Source: Sisyra terminalis (taxonomy: Eukaryota > Arthropoda > Insecta > Neuroptera > Sisyridae). From it: a stretch of 64,000 bases of DNA. The stretch covers positions 6,944,001 to 7,008,000 of the forward strand of contig OY292275.1 in NCBI GenBank assembly GCA_958496175.1, written 5' to 3'. Every line of letters begins with the position of its first letter. The stretch's first letter is position 1. The translations under genes were made by a program, and so were the position numbers. Of the stretch, positions 37,864 through 48,655 are shown in pieces. The notes under the pieces are model-generated. The model was given only the letters and a program-made list of their open reading frames with translations. It was not told the DNA's origin and searched no databases.

Positions 37864-39295
37864 ATTCATCGAAAAAATCTAAAAGTAATGAAAATATTTC
37901 ACCCCTTTTTAATCCCTCACAGGTTACTTTTTAAGGATTGCATATTGATAAACATTAACCTTTATATTTTTTTGATATATATGGAAATAATTAACTCCAA
38001 AGTTTCATAACTTTATTTAAGTTTAAAGGGCCAAAACAAACTATAAACTTTAACCCCCAATTCAACCTATTTAAAGGGTAATTTTGGTGAGATAGGCATC
38101 TATTATTACACGAGGAAATATAACTTTCTATTCGTTACGATTTATGTTGGACGTTAATGAATCAGTCAGGAATTATAAACGTATAATAAATATTATACTA
38201 ATGACTTTATTGTACGTATTCTGTCGAGGAAAATGAAATTTTCAAGTGAATTTTTCCCAATTTCAAATGGAAATTTAACGAGGAGTGCAACAATCGAATG
38301 TAAATGCGAGAAATAATATATCGTAAAAGAGCGTAAAATTCGTCTTCATTAACGATTTTAATTTATGTATTTATTCCAAAAACGAAATGAGAAGTTCATT
38401 GAAGAGATTTTTTTTTTTCAATTCCACATACAAATTTGAATTACAAATTTTTTTCCTAATGATCAGTAAGCTCGGAACGAGTGGTCCGAGAAAAATTTCA
38501 ACGAAATTGGCCGTGAATTTTCTACTTTCGTAGTATAAATAGTATATAAAAAAAATGTTATGCAACTTAATTTAAGGGAAATACGTTTTACAAAGTTATA
38601 CAAATTTCATAGAATTGTTGCACTCTTTTCAATGGATTAAAACAAATTTTGTAGCCTTTGATTCTTTTGTTTATCCAAAAGAATCTGAGAATCTAAATTT
38701 TTTCTCCTTATTTCTCTACCAAAGCCAATTCTTTGAACTGTAATGTTAATAATGGAACTCATAAGTTTTGTAAATATTTTCTCACTGTTTATTTTCCAAA
38801 AAAAAAATATTTTTATTATTAAACATTTTCATATTAATTCTATTGAAATTTGCGATTTTCATGTAATTTAATTAAAACAATTTCTAAAAATTGATTTGGA
38901 AAAAAACAAACGATAAGAATTACTCAATTTAACAAAGAAAACTTAACTTATAAGAAATGTTTTTTCCTTTTTTATACTTTACTCTTTTCAATTTGCATTA
39001 TCTCGAAGAGGAAGCCTTTTCCGAAAAAAATCCATTCTTTCTTTTCAATAGCAAATTTTATAGTCTATAATTTTTATAATTAGTCTTTTCACTATAAATC
39101 TACTCGTTTACGAGTTATTAAAGGAAAAACTAGTCATTAACTATTACGACTTAAAAGAAACTCGAATGAAATAATTGCAGTAATTACACCTCTGTTTCTC
39201 TATTCCTACCATTTATAACAATTAAGGGTTGGCTAATAAAAAAAGAAAACACAGGTGGAAGATTTGTGGAGTTTTTCTAAACCTGAACGTCTTAC
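37864..39295. other. AT-rich DNA, probably intron of the minus-strand gene
   Basis: No gene was seen. It lies directly downstream, on the minus strand, of the splice donor at 39294-39295, so it is probably intronic. The LINE at 36120-37863 may also lie in this intron. Confidence 0.5.
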
Positions 39296-41607
39296 CTTCT
39301 CATTCCAACGGCGTTTTGGAATTGCAGGAAGCGTAGTCCTCCGTTGGACGTCGGAACAGAAACCATGGGGACTGGAACAGCCGTGGGGGTTCCTTGTACT
39401 AAGGGCATTTGCGTAAACGGTCCAGTCGTCGACGTAAATTGTACCATTTGACTTGGTGCTGGAATTGGGCCAGAAAGCAACGGAGTTGGTACTCCAATCG
39501 TGCTTGCCACTCCAACCGGTAAAATGGGAGCTGGAGCTTGATTATTTGGGGATGGTAATGTTGAATATGGGGGCGGTAAGTGACTGTTTAATAGATCCGG
39601 CAACCGGTCGATTCCTGAACCATTTTCGCCAGGATTTACGGCCCATTGCGTTGGGGTGATTCCGTGCGGATGTCCACTGTTGGCGAGGCGTTGTTGGTGG
39701 CGACGATCTCGCCGTTCCCGTCTTCGGTGTTCCCGTTGTAAATTTGTAACGATTGGAGTTTGGTTTTGATTTGGGTTATCAATTCTACCAACAATCGTGT
39801 CATCGGTTTGGGCCTCTGTGGACGTGAATGTCCTAGTCCGCGGCACGGGAACCGGAGTCTCGTCACTTGGGACGACCGGTTGCGGTTGCACCGCCGAGGA
39901 TATCACCGGCGTCGAAACCGCCTGGACCGTTTGTACAATTTGCACGTTAGACACATTATCGCTTCGCGATATTCCTGGATTATTTCCGCCGGTGGTTGGT
40001 TCGACAGCACTATTAAGGCACTTAATTGTTGGCACACTGGACACCACATTCACTGGAACTGCACGATAACAATTGACCACATTGACACTTGTTCCGGGAT
40101 TATTATTGGCCGGGGGCGCGACACTTGAATTTAAATTTCCAGGCAATGACGGGACTCGCGTGTGGATTATATTCTGCGAAAATACCGGTACACTATTTCG
40201 AACGTTTTGCGGATTTGAGTTTGAATTGGTGCGCGAATGGTTCACAGCAAGTTGGATTCGATTTGTTGGTTGGGATTGTAGGGATAAAGCGGAGGAGTTG
40301 CGGTTGTGGTTGGGAACGATTGGGACTTGGACGCGACTTCCGGTTTGGGAGTTGGTTCGGCTATGGTTCGGGATTACGTTGGGGATTCGCGGTGGGGTTG
40401 TCACCGCGATTGTTTGGGTGGCGGGTGTTGTGGATCTGGGTCGGGAATTGGTGCGGGCATGATTTGGGGTAGGAGCCGCAGGCTCGGTGGATGTTTGCAC
40501 TTGAATGCTGGAAGGATTGGTGGTGAGGGACACCCGATTGGGTACCAGCGGAGTGGTTATGGAACCAGGATTTGGGGGAATGCTGAGACGCATTGTGGTC
40601 ACAGGACCGTCATTACTTTCGGTCCGAATTTCACTAAAACTGGCACTGCGAAGCGAATTGTAATAGTTGCAGAAGGCAGAAGAGTTGGGGTGCGTTTGTG
40701 TACGAGCCGCACGACGGCATTCACTGAACTGAGCATCAAACACGTTCTGGCCTGTTCCGACGTCACTAGAGAGTCGCTCCAAGTCACGTGGATCCGTCCA
40801 CACCATCGATTGGCTCGGCCAAGACCCTTCCACACGACGCAGGTTAGTGACCAACGTCGCGTCGGAGTTATTTGGCTCTGGCCGTCTTCGTATCGTACAT
40901 TCACCAGGAATCCCACCGTCGAAATCATCCGTAAAAGACGTCGGCAAATTTGGCCTCGATCCCTTATCCTTCCCGAATTGCAAACACGAATCCGACCTAC
41001 TCGTCGTCTCCCCACGACTTCCAGGCACATTTTTCACACAATTCCCATTTCGATAATAATCACAGCCAATAAAATCGTTCGTGAACGATTGCGGAAATTC
41101 CTTACCCGCCTGTCCATACGCAGCACAACACTCCATCCTGCCATCGCACAACGAATTACAACTAGAAGTGGTCGACGACAACGGACTAGAAATATCACTA
41201 CTCAACGAATTTGTTGTCCCATCCCAATAATTCGACGAAATCGTCTGCGTTTCCCGACATTCATACGGCTCCCATAACAGCGACGACAATGCCTCCTCCA
41301 CGTCCTTATGATAAGAATTTCGCCACATCGACGCCCGCTTTTCCTTCGCCGATTCATAATCCAGCGAAGCTGGTCGACGTGGGTCACACTTGTTGGGCGT
41401 ATCGGGCCTCATCAGGGAACTTCGACAGCTGTGCGATTTTCGGGAACTTGTCGCCATATTTTGTAGAGACTCCAAAATTGGAACTTCTTCGTTTTGAATG
41501 AGGCCAGAAATTGATGCGAGACTCTCGTCCCGAAGAGACGGCGTCCTAGTCCTTTCCGGAGGCCTAGCCTCCTCCAGTAAATTGTGTCGATTGGACGCCA
41601 TCGTCAT
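39296..41607 (-). CDS. Large coding exon of an unassigned Ser/Asn/Pro-rich protein
   Basis: I do not recognise the family. The exon encodes 770 codons plus two bases. The frame reads into TAA at 39292-39294, but that TAA is part of AGAAG|GTAAG, a consensus donor, so the protein continues in an exon not found here. Visible parts: an N-terminal charged region with RTPSLRD; a Cys-containing stretch (150-190); SFTNDF (174-179) and SFTDDF (224-229); four copies of NHxR(T/N)(N/S)S at 382, 414, 433 and 456; a basic run REHRRRERRDRRHQQR (625-640); PPPY (678-681), a WW-domain binding motif; and a Pro/Val-rich end. No signal peptide or membrane segment is evident. The composition suggests a disordered cytoplasmic or adaptor-type region, which is inference. 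It is clearly GC-richer than its surroundings. Codon 3 (ACGATGG) has a better start context than codon 1. Confidence 0.88.
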
Positions 41608-41639
41608 CGGATCATGTTTTTCAGCTTAAAATCCTCCAT
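41604..41639 (-). promoter_or_regulatory. 11-codon upstream ORF overlapping the main start
   Basis: The upstream ATG at 41639-41637 opens an 11-codon frame (MEDFKLKNMIR). Its TGA at 41606-41604 overlaps the main ATG at 41607-41605 as ATGA. This arrangement usually lowers or regulates translation of the main frame. The frame of the main ORF has a TAA a short way upstream, so the main protein cannot extend 5' in this exon. Confidence 0.6.
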
Positions 41640-41644
41640 TTCCT

Positions 41645-42040
41645 ACAAAAGAAAGATAAAAATGTTATTACTTTTGGATGTTACGGTGCTATGTCAAAAT
41701 GCTAGCAGACAACTAAAAATTTAGGAGAATCTTTCTTATTTAATGCTAAAGCATTTGTGAAAATTGTAATCCGATTCACTAAGTCGTTTAAAAGTTATTG
41801 CAATTTAAACATACTATAATTTTATATGTAATCTTATGGAGATTCGCTGATAGAAAATACTAAATTTATTTTTATTAGCCAAAAAAATGCTACCAGGGAT
41901 CCTAAACTTTCAAAATATTTAGTTTAAACTTCAGGGAACTAATTTTGAATAAATGTATTTACATTTACTACACGGTATCTTAAATTAAAATAATGTAGTT
42001 CTTATCTTTACTAATTTAGGAATAAGGAAAGAATGTACAT
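41645..42040. other. Intron sequence with TTAA-element family A fragment
   Basis: This is intronic to the minus-strand gene. Bases 41676-41850 match the first half of 2638-3045 and 43279-43783: GGATGTTACGG..., then GTCAAAATGCTA, CTAAGTCGTTTAAAAGTTAT and ATCTTATGGAGATTCG. The right half is missing. The rest is AT-rich. Confidence 0.75.
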
Positions 42041-42999
42041 TAGACTGGGCCAAAAAATTCGACTTTTTTTTGAAAACTATATCAAAAATATTGTTCAAGG
42101 TGTCAAAAAAAAATATTGGGAAAGTTTGAGCCCTTAATATTAATATTAAGAGGTCTATCATCTTTAATTTCGATTTTTTATTTGTGTTTTCATTTTTGCG
42201 TCAATGCTGTCAAACTATCAAGGTAAAAATATTCATTTGCACAAATATTTATAGAAAATTATATTCCCTACAAAAATGTCTCGTTAAAAATTTTTCCAGA
42301 CACTCCGTTTCCGAATAATCAAGCTTTAAACAATGATATAATTTTTAGATTTATCTTCTTTATTTTGGAATTTTGTAACTAACGAACAAATAAATATATA
42401 GAAATGAACAATATAGATTCTTGAAGGGAATTTAATGCTCTACAAAAAAGGTCTTCTAACGTTTATACATAAAATCACTTTCAAAATTGGTTCAACAACG
42501 AAAAAAACAATAATTTAATTTTTCCTTCAACTTTAATTATGAATAACTTTTGGTTAAATGATTTTATGTAAAGACGTTAAGTGACCTTTTTTGTAGAGCA
42601 TTAAATTTCCTTCAAGATCTATATTGTTAATTTTTATATACTTATTTGTTCGTTAGTTATAAAATTCCAAAATAAAGAAGATAAACCTAAAAATGATTTC
42701 AATGTTTAAAGATTGATTATTCGGAAACGATATTTCTGGCAAAAATTTTCAAAAGACGTTTTTTGTGAGGAATTTAATTTTATATAAATATATGTACAGA
42801 TGATTTTTTTTACCTTGATAGTTTGACAGCATTGACGCAAAAATGAAAGCACAAATAAAAAATCGAAATTAATGCTGATAGACTTCTTAATATTAATTTT
42901 AAGGGCTCAAATCTTCCTGATATTTTATTTTTGTCACCTTGAACACAATTTTCGATATACTTTTCACGAAGAAAAATTCGATTTTTTTGGCCCAATCTA
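42041..42999. mobile_element. 959-bp foldback element with perfect 8-bp duplication
   Basis: The ends are TAGACTGGGCCAAAAAATTC and the inverse of TAGATTGGGCCAAAAAAATC. The flanks are ATGTACAT at 42033-42040 and 43000-43007, an exact 8-bp repeat (self-palindromic). The arms run to a centre near 42490-42540 and carry the same words as 3622-4803, such as TTTAATGCTCTACAAAAAA and AATTCCAAAATAAAGAAGAT. No coding. End type and duplication length fit hAT-type insertion. Confidence 0.92.
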
Positions 43000-43114
43000 A
43001 TGTACATATGCATAATATCTAGTAAAAAAAACACATTTTAAAGTGGATAGAATATTAATAAAAGAGATTTTTTTTTTATTTTCAAATAAATTGCACAATC
43101 TGCATAGGGTTGCA

Positions 43115-43167
43115 ATAAGTGCATTCAATCCATAGAGAATCACATGTAAGCACTAGTCCCATTAGAC
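43115..43167 (-). mobile_element. Isolated 3' end of the Jockey-type LINE
   Basis: In inverse orientation it matches 37807-37855, the end of the LINE at 36120-37863: GACTAGTGCTTACATGTGAT, CTATGGATTGAATGCACTT. The match is only about 50 bp and lacks a poly-A tail. It is either a severely 5'-truncated insertion or the remains of one. Confidence 0.85.
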
Positions 43168-43278
43168 TATAAAAGAGATTTAAATTAAATCTTATAAAAC
43201 AAAACAAAATTGCATCTAATCTCTCGGTATCTCGATATCTAAGTTACTTTTTAAATTACAATACACAGTTCCTTTTAA

Positions 43279-43783
43279 GGATATTATGGAGGTATATCAA
43301 AATGCTACCAGATTACTAAAAATTTTGTAGAATATTTCTTATTTAATGCTAAAGTAGTTGTACAAATTTTAAAGCGATTCACTAAGTCGTTTAAAAGTTA
43401 TTGTAATTTAAAAATACTATGATTTTACATGTAATTTTATAAAAATTCGGTGATCGACCAAACTTGTCTTCAAAACATGCTAATTTATGATTTAATCATA
43501 TTAAAAAATTATATATTTATAACTTATGATCATCAAATTAATAATATTTTGATTTGTTAAGTTGAAATCAAGGCATATTCAGTCCCAAAAGTAAGTTAAA
43601 ATTTTTTTGTTTTTTCTTATTTTGTTTAAAATTTTTGGTGAAATTTCCGTTTTTTCCGGAAACTATATACAGTTTTTTAAGTATAGACCTATTTATTCCC
43701 CTCATGTTACGCTATACGATGTAATTATTCACGTATTTCCATTTTCATGTACTGTTGTCCCCCATTATATCTCCATAACATCC
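43279..43783. mobile_element. TTAA-flanked TIR element, family A copy 3
   Basis: It has TTAA at 43275-43278 and 43784-43787. The ends are GGATATTATGGAGGTATATC and the inverse of GGATGTTATGGAGATATAAT. The interior matches 2638-3045 with a longer tail near the right end. A 69-codon frame crosses the right end without any recognisable domain, so I do not call it a gene. Confidence 0.85.
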
Positions 43784-43787
43784 TTAA

Positions 43788-44792
43788 TTAGAAAGAAAGT
43801 AATTATTTTTTTTTAATGTGGTACCTTTGTCGTCGTTGAGATAATATGATTTCAACGTGATTGATCTATATGGTTGGCATATCAGCTCTAATTTAATTAT
43901 GTCAATGAATAATTTGTAACATGGGCTGTCGAGGGCTGGGCGCAGGAATCGGGGGGTAGTATGTAATAAGGATTGCGTTCGATCTCTAATTGAAGCGAAT
44001 ATATAGTACACATGTCTCTATGCAGACAAGGGGTTGTTCAAATTACTAGATGAAGCAGCTTGACAAAACAAAGCCGGCCTAAATTCCCGACGAAATTACA
44101 GGCGCAAATGTCTCCGCTAATTGGAGAACCCGTAACTGGCGCTGGGGCAAAGGGAAACGTGGGAAAAATCGGCGAGAACACGCGGCCAAAAGATTTATGG
44201 GAGATTTAAGTTTTTTTAATAAAAACACCACGGTTCCAAAGCTCGCCGGTCGCTCGTAATATACATAAACGTTCGAAAATTTACGACCAAACCTGAAGCA
44301 AGGCAAAACCGACACCAATGGTTGTTTTAACTTTTAAAGAATTGCAAAAATAGCAATAAAAAACTACACCAAAAATTGAACCAGTTTCCCACCCCCCTGA
44401 ATTCCATCCTGAAATGGTGGAGCTTTTTCAAATTAAAATGTAATGATTCGATTAATCATTATCTTTTTTTTTGTGCTTTGTAATATTTGCAAATTTATTT
44501 GATTTGATTTTTAATAATTTGTTAAACAGGCTATTGAATTTAATTGATTTCAATTGAATCGTACCAAAAAAATATGGAATTGCGATACATACTGAATTGG
44601 GGCGGTGGATGGGGCAAATTATTAAATTTAATTTATGGATTTGGTGCGAATGGGCGATATGACATCGACTGTAATTAATGAATCGTAAATTTTCGATCGT
44701 TTTAAAGTGGTTTTCGCAGCGAAAAATATTCAATCTGGACACCGTTAGTCTTATTACTCATTTGGGATCCTATAAAAATCCCTTTGGAACCT
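43788..44792. other. Unique DNA, no gene recognised
   Basis: Bases 44040-44300 are GC-richer. Minus-strand frames of 75-96 codons show no domain. Confidence 0.5.
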
Positions 44793-44796
44793 TTAA

Positions 44797-45480
44797 AGGT
44801 GGATTACCGTCAGAAAAAAAAAATTTCGATTTTTTTTTCCATAAATGTCTTCTTATAACATTGTATTAACAATGTATTTTCACTGATAAAAACTAAATAA
44901 ATTGATAATAACTAAAAAAAATATTTTAAAAAAACTTTACATGCGTTTTTCTCGAAATCAACTTTTTAAAACTGGGAGACAAGATTTCTCAGAAACTATC
45001 CGACGGATTGACTTGAAACTGGAGAGTGTTATAGTTCAACACGTCTTCTTGGTACTGAACCTCTGAAATTGGCCAAACCTCCTCCCCCTCAAAGTGGGAG
45101 AGGGGGAAAGGTCCAAAAAAGGTCGTTTTTTTTAACTTTTTTTTCAAAGTCGCGCCATTTTGTGAATTTTCAACTTTTTTCGGATTTTCGAGGTTCAGTA
45201 CCAAGCAGACGCATTACCAAAACCTACATTCTTTAGAAAATCATGATCCGATTTCCGGTTTCCGAGAAAACTTGTCTCCCGTTTGCCTCCTCATTTTTGA
45301 GGACCCTTTTTCAAAGCGCTGTAGAAGAGGGAGGGGGGGGGGGACATATCGGGGCAAATAAAAAAAAAATAGTTCAAAACTTCAACTTTTACATGCCGAA
45401 GACCGTTTTTTAATATCTCTAAAAAAATGGCAGCAGTTTTAAAAAAGTTATTTTTTTTACGTTTTGACGGTGATCCACCC
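44797..45480. mobile_element. TTAA-flanked TIR element, family C
   Basis: TTAA at 44793-44796 and 45481-45484 brackets the ends AGGTGGATTACCGTCAGAAA and the inverse of GGGTGGATCACCGTCAAAAC. An internal inverted pair, TTGGTACTGAACCTCTGAAA (about 45049) and its inverse near 45188-45208, adds further foldback structure. A run of 11 G lies at 45333-45343. No coding was recognised. Confidence 0.82.
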
Positions 45481-45484
45481 TTAA

Positions 45485-46172
45485 AACGACAAAAAAATGC
45501 ATTAAACAAGCTAAAACATTACTCATTCCACAAGTTATAGTCCATTCTTTGTTTGGGTTTAAAATATTTCATCTTTTTTTTTCAATTTTAAAGACTCTCA
45601 AATCTTTTCTTTGTCATTCTAGAAATATTGGTTCTTGTGTGGGGCGATAACGTTATCGAAAAACAAGCGTATTAACAATAATTTTTCGATAATTTTTAAG
45701 TGAACTGACCGATGAATATTGATGACATGCATGCAATGGACTGGACAACAAAGGGATTGGAGTGGATAAATTAAAATGACTAAATAATGAGTTTGATTAT
45801 TGGAGACTTATCAGTTGTCGATTAGTGACTAATTCGAGTGCGTCATATTTAATTCCTTTTTTATTTATCTTTGTTTGTTGTACGTTTTCGGTTTAAGAAT
45901 GATGCTTACATTTGGGTTTAAAACTTTCTCTTCAATCGTTGAAGATAAAAACTTTATCTGGTCGTATTTGTCTTCTACACAGTAATTTTAAACAAAAAAA
46001 AAAAAAAAAACTTTATGTTTCTTGGAGTTTAAACTGTTGTCCTTAATGAGATCTTAAGATTTGAAGCTAGAAAAAGTATTTGAAAGTATTGAAACTTAAT
46101 AAATAGTCATTTTCCGGTGGAACCATACAAGGTTTCTCGTCTAAGGAATTACTTCTTTGTAAAAATATTAAA
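45485..46172. other. AT-rich unique DNA, no gene seen
   Basis: No domain-bearing frame. There is a poly-A run near 45995-46010. Confidence 0.5.
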
Positions 46173-48195
46173 TCTATTATATAAAAATGAATCGCAAAAT
46201 GTGTTGGTAAGCGCATAACTCAACAACGCCTGGACCGATTTTGATGAAATTTTTTGTGTGTATTCGAGGGGCTTTGAGGATGGTTTAGATTTACAATTCG
46301 ATTTGTTTTAACAATGATTTAACAATGAATTTATTTATTTATAAATTTTACGCCTACTTGCTTTTTACGTCTAATATTATTTATAATCATCGATTCCTGT
46401 GATTTATTTGGAAAAAGCTTAGCAACGTATGAATTTGACGTTTTTATTTATATAATTTGTGTTAAAATAATTATTTAATTCATACTTTTGAAGAGTGTTG
46501 CAAGCAAAACGATTGAAGGTCCACGTCATTTTGGCATTTCATTTTGCATTTATTATGTATCACAACGCAGTACGTGGAATTTTTGTAATTTTGAGAAAAG
46601 TTTGGGAACACCATTAACTTAGTAAAGTGGCAAAAATTGGTAGGAAAAATAATGTATCCCGATGATGTGTCAACAGAAATTTTCCCATTACCAATATCGA
46701 TAAATTGTTTGGAAAACACTTTTCCAGATTAGTCGTTCTGCATTTCGGATTGTAGAAGTGGCCGACTTCAGACATTAAGGATCGACTTCTGTTTAAAAAA
46801 AAAAATGCTTGCCTTAAATTATCAAATTTATGGAACCATATGGAGAAACTTCACCTAGAAAAAAACATAAGAATTGCATTGCTGAACGATTGATCTGCAG
46901 AAGATTTATCCTAGAAATGAATGGATATCGGTAATAGCCGTGTTATTGGTTTGAATTTTTATTCCAATTAAACTGATTTAAACGTTATCCTGCTGTTTTA
47001 TAAAAAAGCTAGGAATTAAGTAAAATTTTTGAATGAGGCAAAATTCGAAGGAAATTAAGTCAATACGCTTGATTCGTCGACAAGAACACTGCCATTACCG
47101 AGATTCAAAAATTGTTTGGAAAATTCTTCAGTAGATGGATCATTCTGCAACGTAACTCATGTTGCCAGCTGAAATTTTTTTACATTGTGTCACAAATTTT
47201 ATGATTTTAAGCAGGACTATATTTTATTGGCAGAATCTAAACTTGGAATGATTGGCAATGTTTGGGAGAAATCGCCAATCAGTAAAATCATTGCGCCTTC
47301 AAAACAAAGTCAGTCATTGCGTCGAACTTCCAATGGTATCAATGGTTAAATGCGTTTCTTAAATAAAAATTACCGACAATATTAAATTGACATATAAGTG
47401 TGGGTGACGTGAACTGCCCATTGCGTAAAATGCCAAGCCTAATTTATTTAAAAACTCATTTTATTCATTTTTTTCCGTGAATTGTTAAGATATGTTAATA
47501 GTTATTCTGCTATTCGGAAGGAAGACGAATCTAACAAATCATATATCATCACAATAATCGGTCTCGTCATTTTTCAAGCTCTAATGGTCTACTACCCCTA
47601 CTTTGTTTTTTATGCTGAAGATATCTGATTTGACAAACTTTGTATGTCAATGTAATGGTAAGATGCTTCAATGGAGAGAATCAATCCGAGGGTAACGCAT
47701 GAACCCAAATACATAGCTTCAATAAAGCAAATCATCAGTCTAAATTCTCAATCTGCTAAGTTCACTTTTAAATTTTTTTGTTTTTTTGTTCCAATAGGAA
47801 GGAATAAAAAATTCTATCAAATGACAAACTGATAAATCTATTTAAATATAAAAATTTCTTAATATGCAAAATGAATCGGAAATCTGCTTTATGTAGTAAC
47901 TTATGTGGCATATATTGACTTTTTTTCCTTTCCCTGAAAACACTGTTAAAAAGAATTTAGCAGCTTAACACTTTAGACCGACGAAATGTGTTGGTTGTCT
48001 TGCAATTGAAATAATTGATTTCTTTTTATATAATTTTTATTTTATTTTTATATGTTTATTATTCTAATGAAGTATTGAACTTAATTTTGTTCATTTTATT
48101 ATTGATAATTTAAACTAAGTGTAACTAACATATTCATTTATAAAACATTACGTTCATTGCATGTTAGGCAGTACGAAGTTTGCTGGGTCAGCTAG
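46173..48195. mobile_element. Helitron relic
   Basis: On the plus strand the region begins TC (TCTATTATATAAAAATGAAT) after an A and ends CTAG before a T. A short GCTG-GGT-CAGC hairpin overlaps the end at 48182-48192. These are the classical Helitron terminal rules. The interior contains a decayed Pif1-type helicase, but on the minus strand, opposite to what the TC...CTAG reading predicts. Orientation, and so the exact ends, are uncertain. Confidence 0.72.
46480..47310 (-). pseudogene. Decayed Helitron Pif1-type helicase
   Basis: Pif1-type helicase is the DNA-unwinding domain of the Helitron rolling-circle protein. On the minus strand, EGAMILLIGDFSQTLPIIPS (47300-47241) matches the conserved GDF-QTLP motif. 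It is followed after stops by VTLQNDPSTEEFSKQFLNLG (47157-47098) and, in a second version, FSKQFIDIGNGKISVD (46714-46667) and FPTNFCHF (46649-46626). The LQND...F-KQ-L-IGNG block therefore appears twice, which suggests an internal duplication or two fused copies. There are several stops and gaps, so it is inactive. No replication-initiator (Rep) motif was seen. Confidence 0.85.
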
Positions 48196-48317
48196 TAGAT
48201 GATAAAATTCAGATCTCAGCTTTTATATTTTTTTAAATAAGAAGAAAATTCAGGTTATTTAAGATTTTTTTGTTTCTTTTTTTATTTATTTAGTATTTTT
48301 ATTATTCAATTAGCTAC

Positions 48318-48346
48318 GTTTCGTTACTAATGGTAACTTCCTCAGG
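48318..48346 (-). ncRNA. Hammerhead-like core, copy 2 left arm
   Basis: On the minus strand CTGAGGA, A, GTTAC-CATTA-GTAAC and GAAAC. The stem is the same as in the other copies, with a different loop. Confidence 0.33.
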
Positions 48347-48523
48347 CTTCTTGATTCACAAAATTAAAATATTTTTAATTTAAATTCAATAAAATTTTAT
48401 TATATTATTTTATATTTTTTTATTATATACATTTATTATATTATATATTATTTTATTATTCAATAAATTTTTAAATTTTATTGAATTTAAATTAAAAATA
48501 TTTTAATTTTGTGAATCAAGAAG

Positions 48524-48552
48524 CCTGAGGAAGTTACGATTAGTAACGAAAC
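48524..48552 (+). ncRNA. Hammerhead-like core, copy 2 right arm
   Basis: CTGAGGA, A, GTTAC-GATTA-GTAAC and GAAAC. Confidence 0.33.
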
Positions 48553-48655
48553 GTAGCTAATTGAATAATAAAAATATTAAATAAAAAATAAAAAATAAAA
48601 AACCAAAAGATCCTAAATAACCTGAATTTTCTTCTTATTTAAAAAAAAATATTAA

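Larger units (their letters stand above)
39296..41642 (-). other. Complete internal exon bounded by splice sites
   Basis: On the minus strand the exon is preceded by a pyrimidine tract and TTTTGTAG (AG at 41644-41643) and followed by GTAAG at 39295-39291. It therefore includes 35 bp of 5' untranslated sequence and the start codon, so at least one non-coding exon should lie at higher coordinates. Confidence 0.85.
48197..48655. mobile_element. Foldback element with hammerhead-like cores, copy 2
   Basis: The left side begins TAGATGATAAAATTCAGATC, then an AAATAAGAAGAAAATTCAGG arm. The right arm is its inverse, ending CTGAATTTTCTTCTTATTTA. Cores lie at about 48318-48346 (minus) and 48524-48552 (plus). 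The centre is pure A/T. It directly abuts the right end of the Helitron relic. No coding. Confidence 0.87.

Noticed and set aside
40306..41277. 323-codon open frame on the plus strand
   Set aside because: It lies antisense within the large minus-strand exon, and its odd Arg/Ile/Gly-rich composition reflects the opposite strand. The minus frame has splice sites and a longer, more natural protein.
43607..43816. 69-codon plus-strand frame
   Set aside because: It crosses the right end of a TTAA-flanked element into the flank and has no motif.
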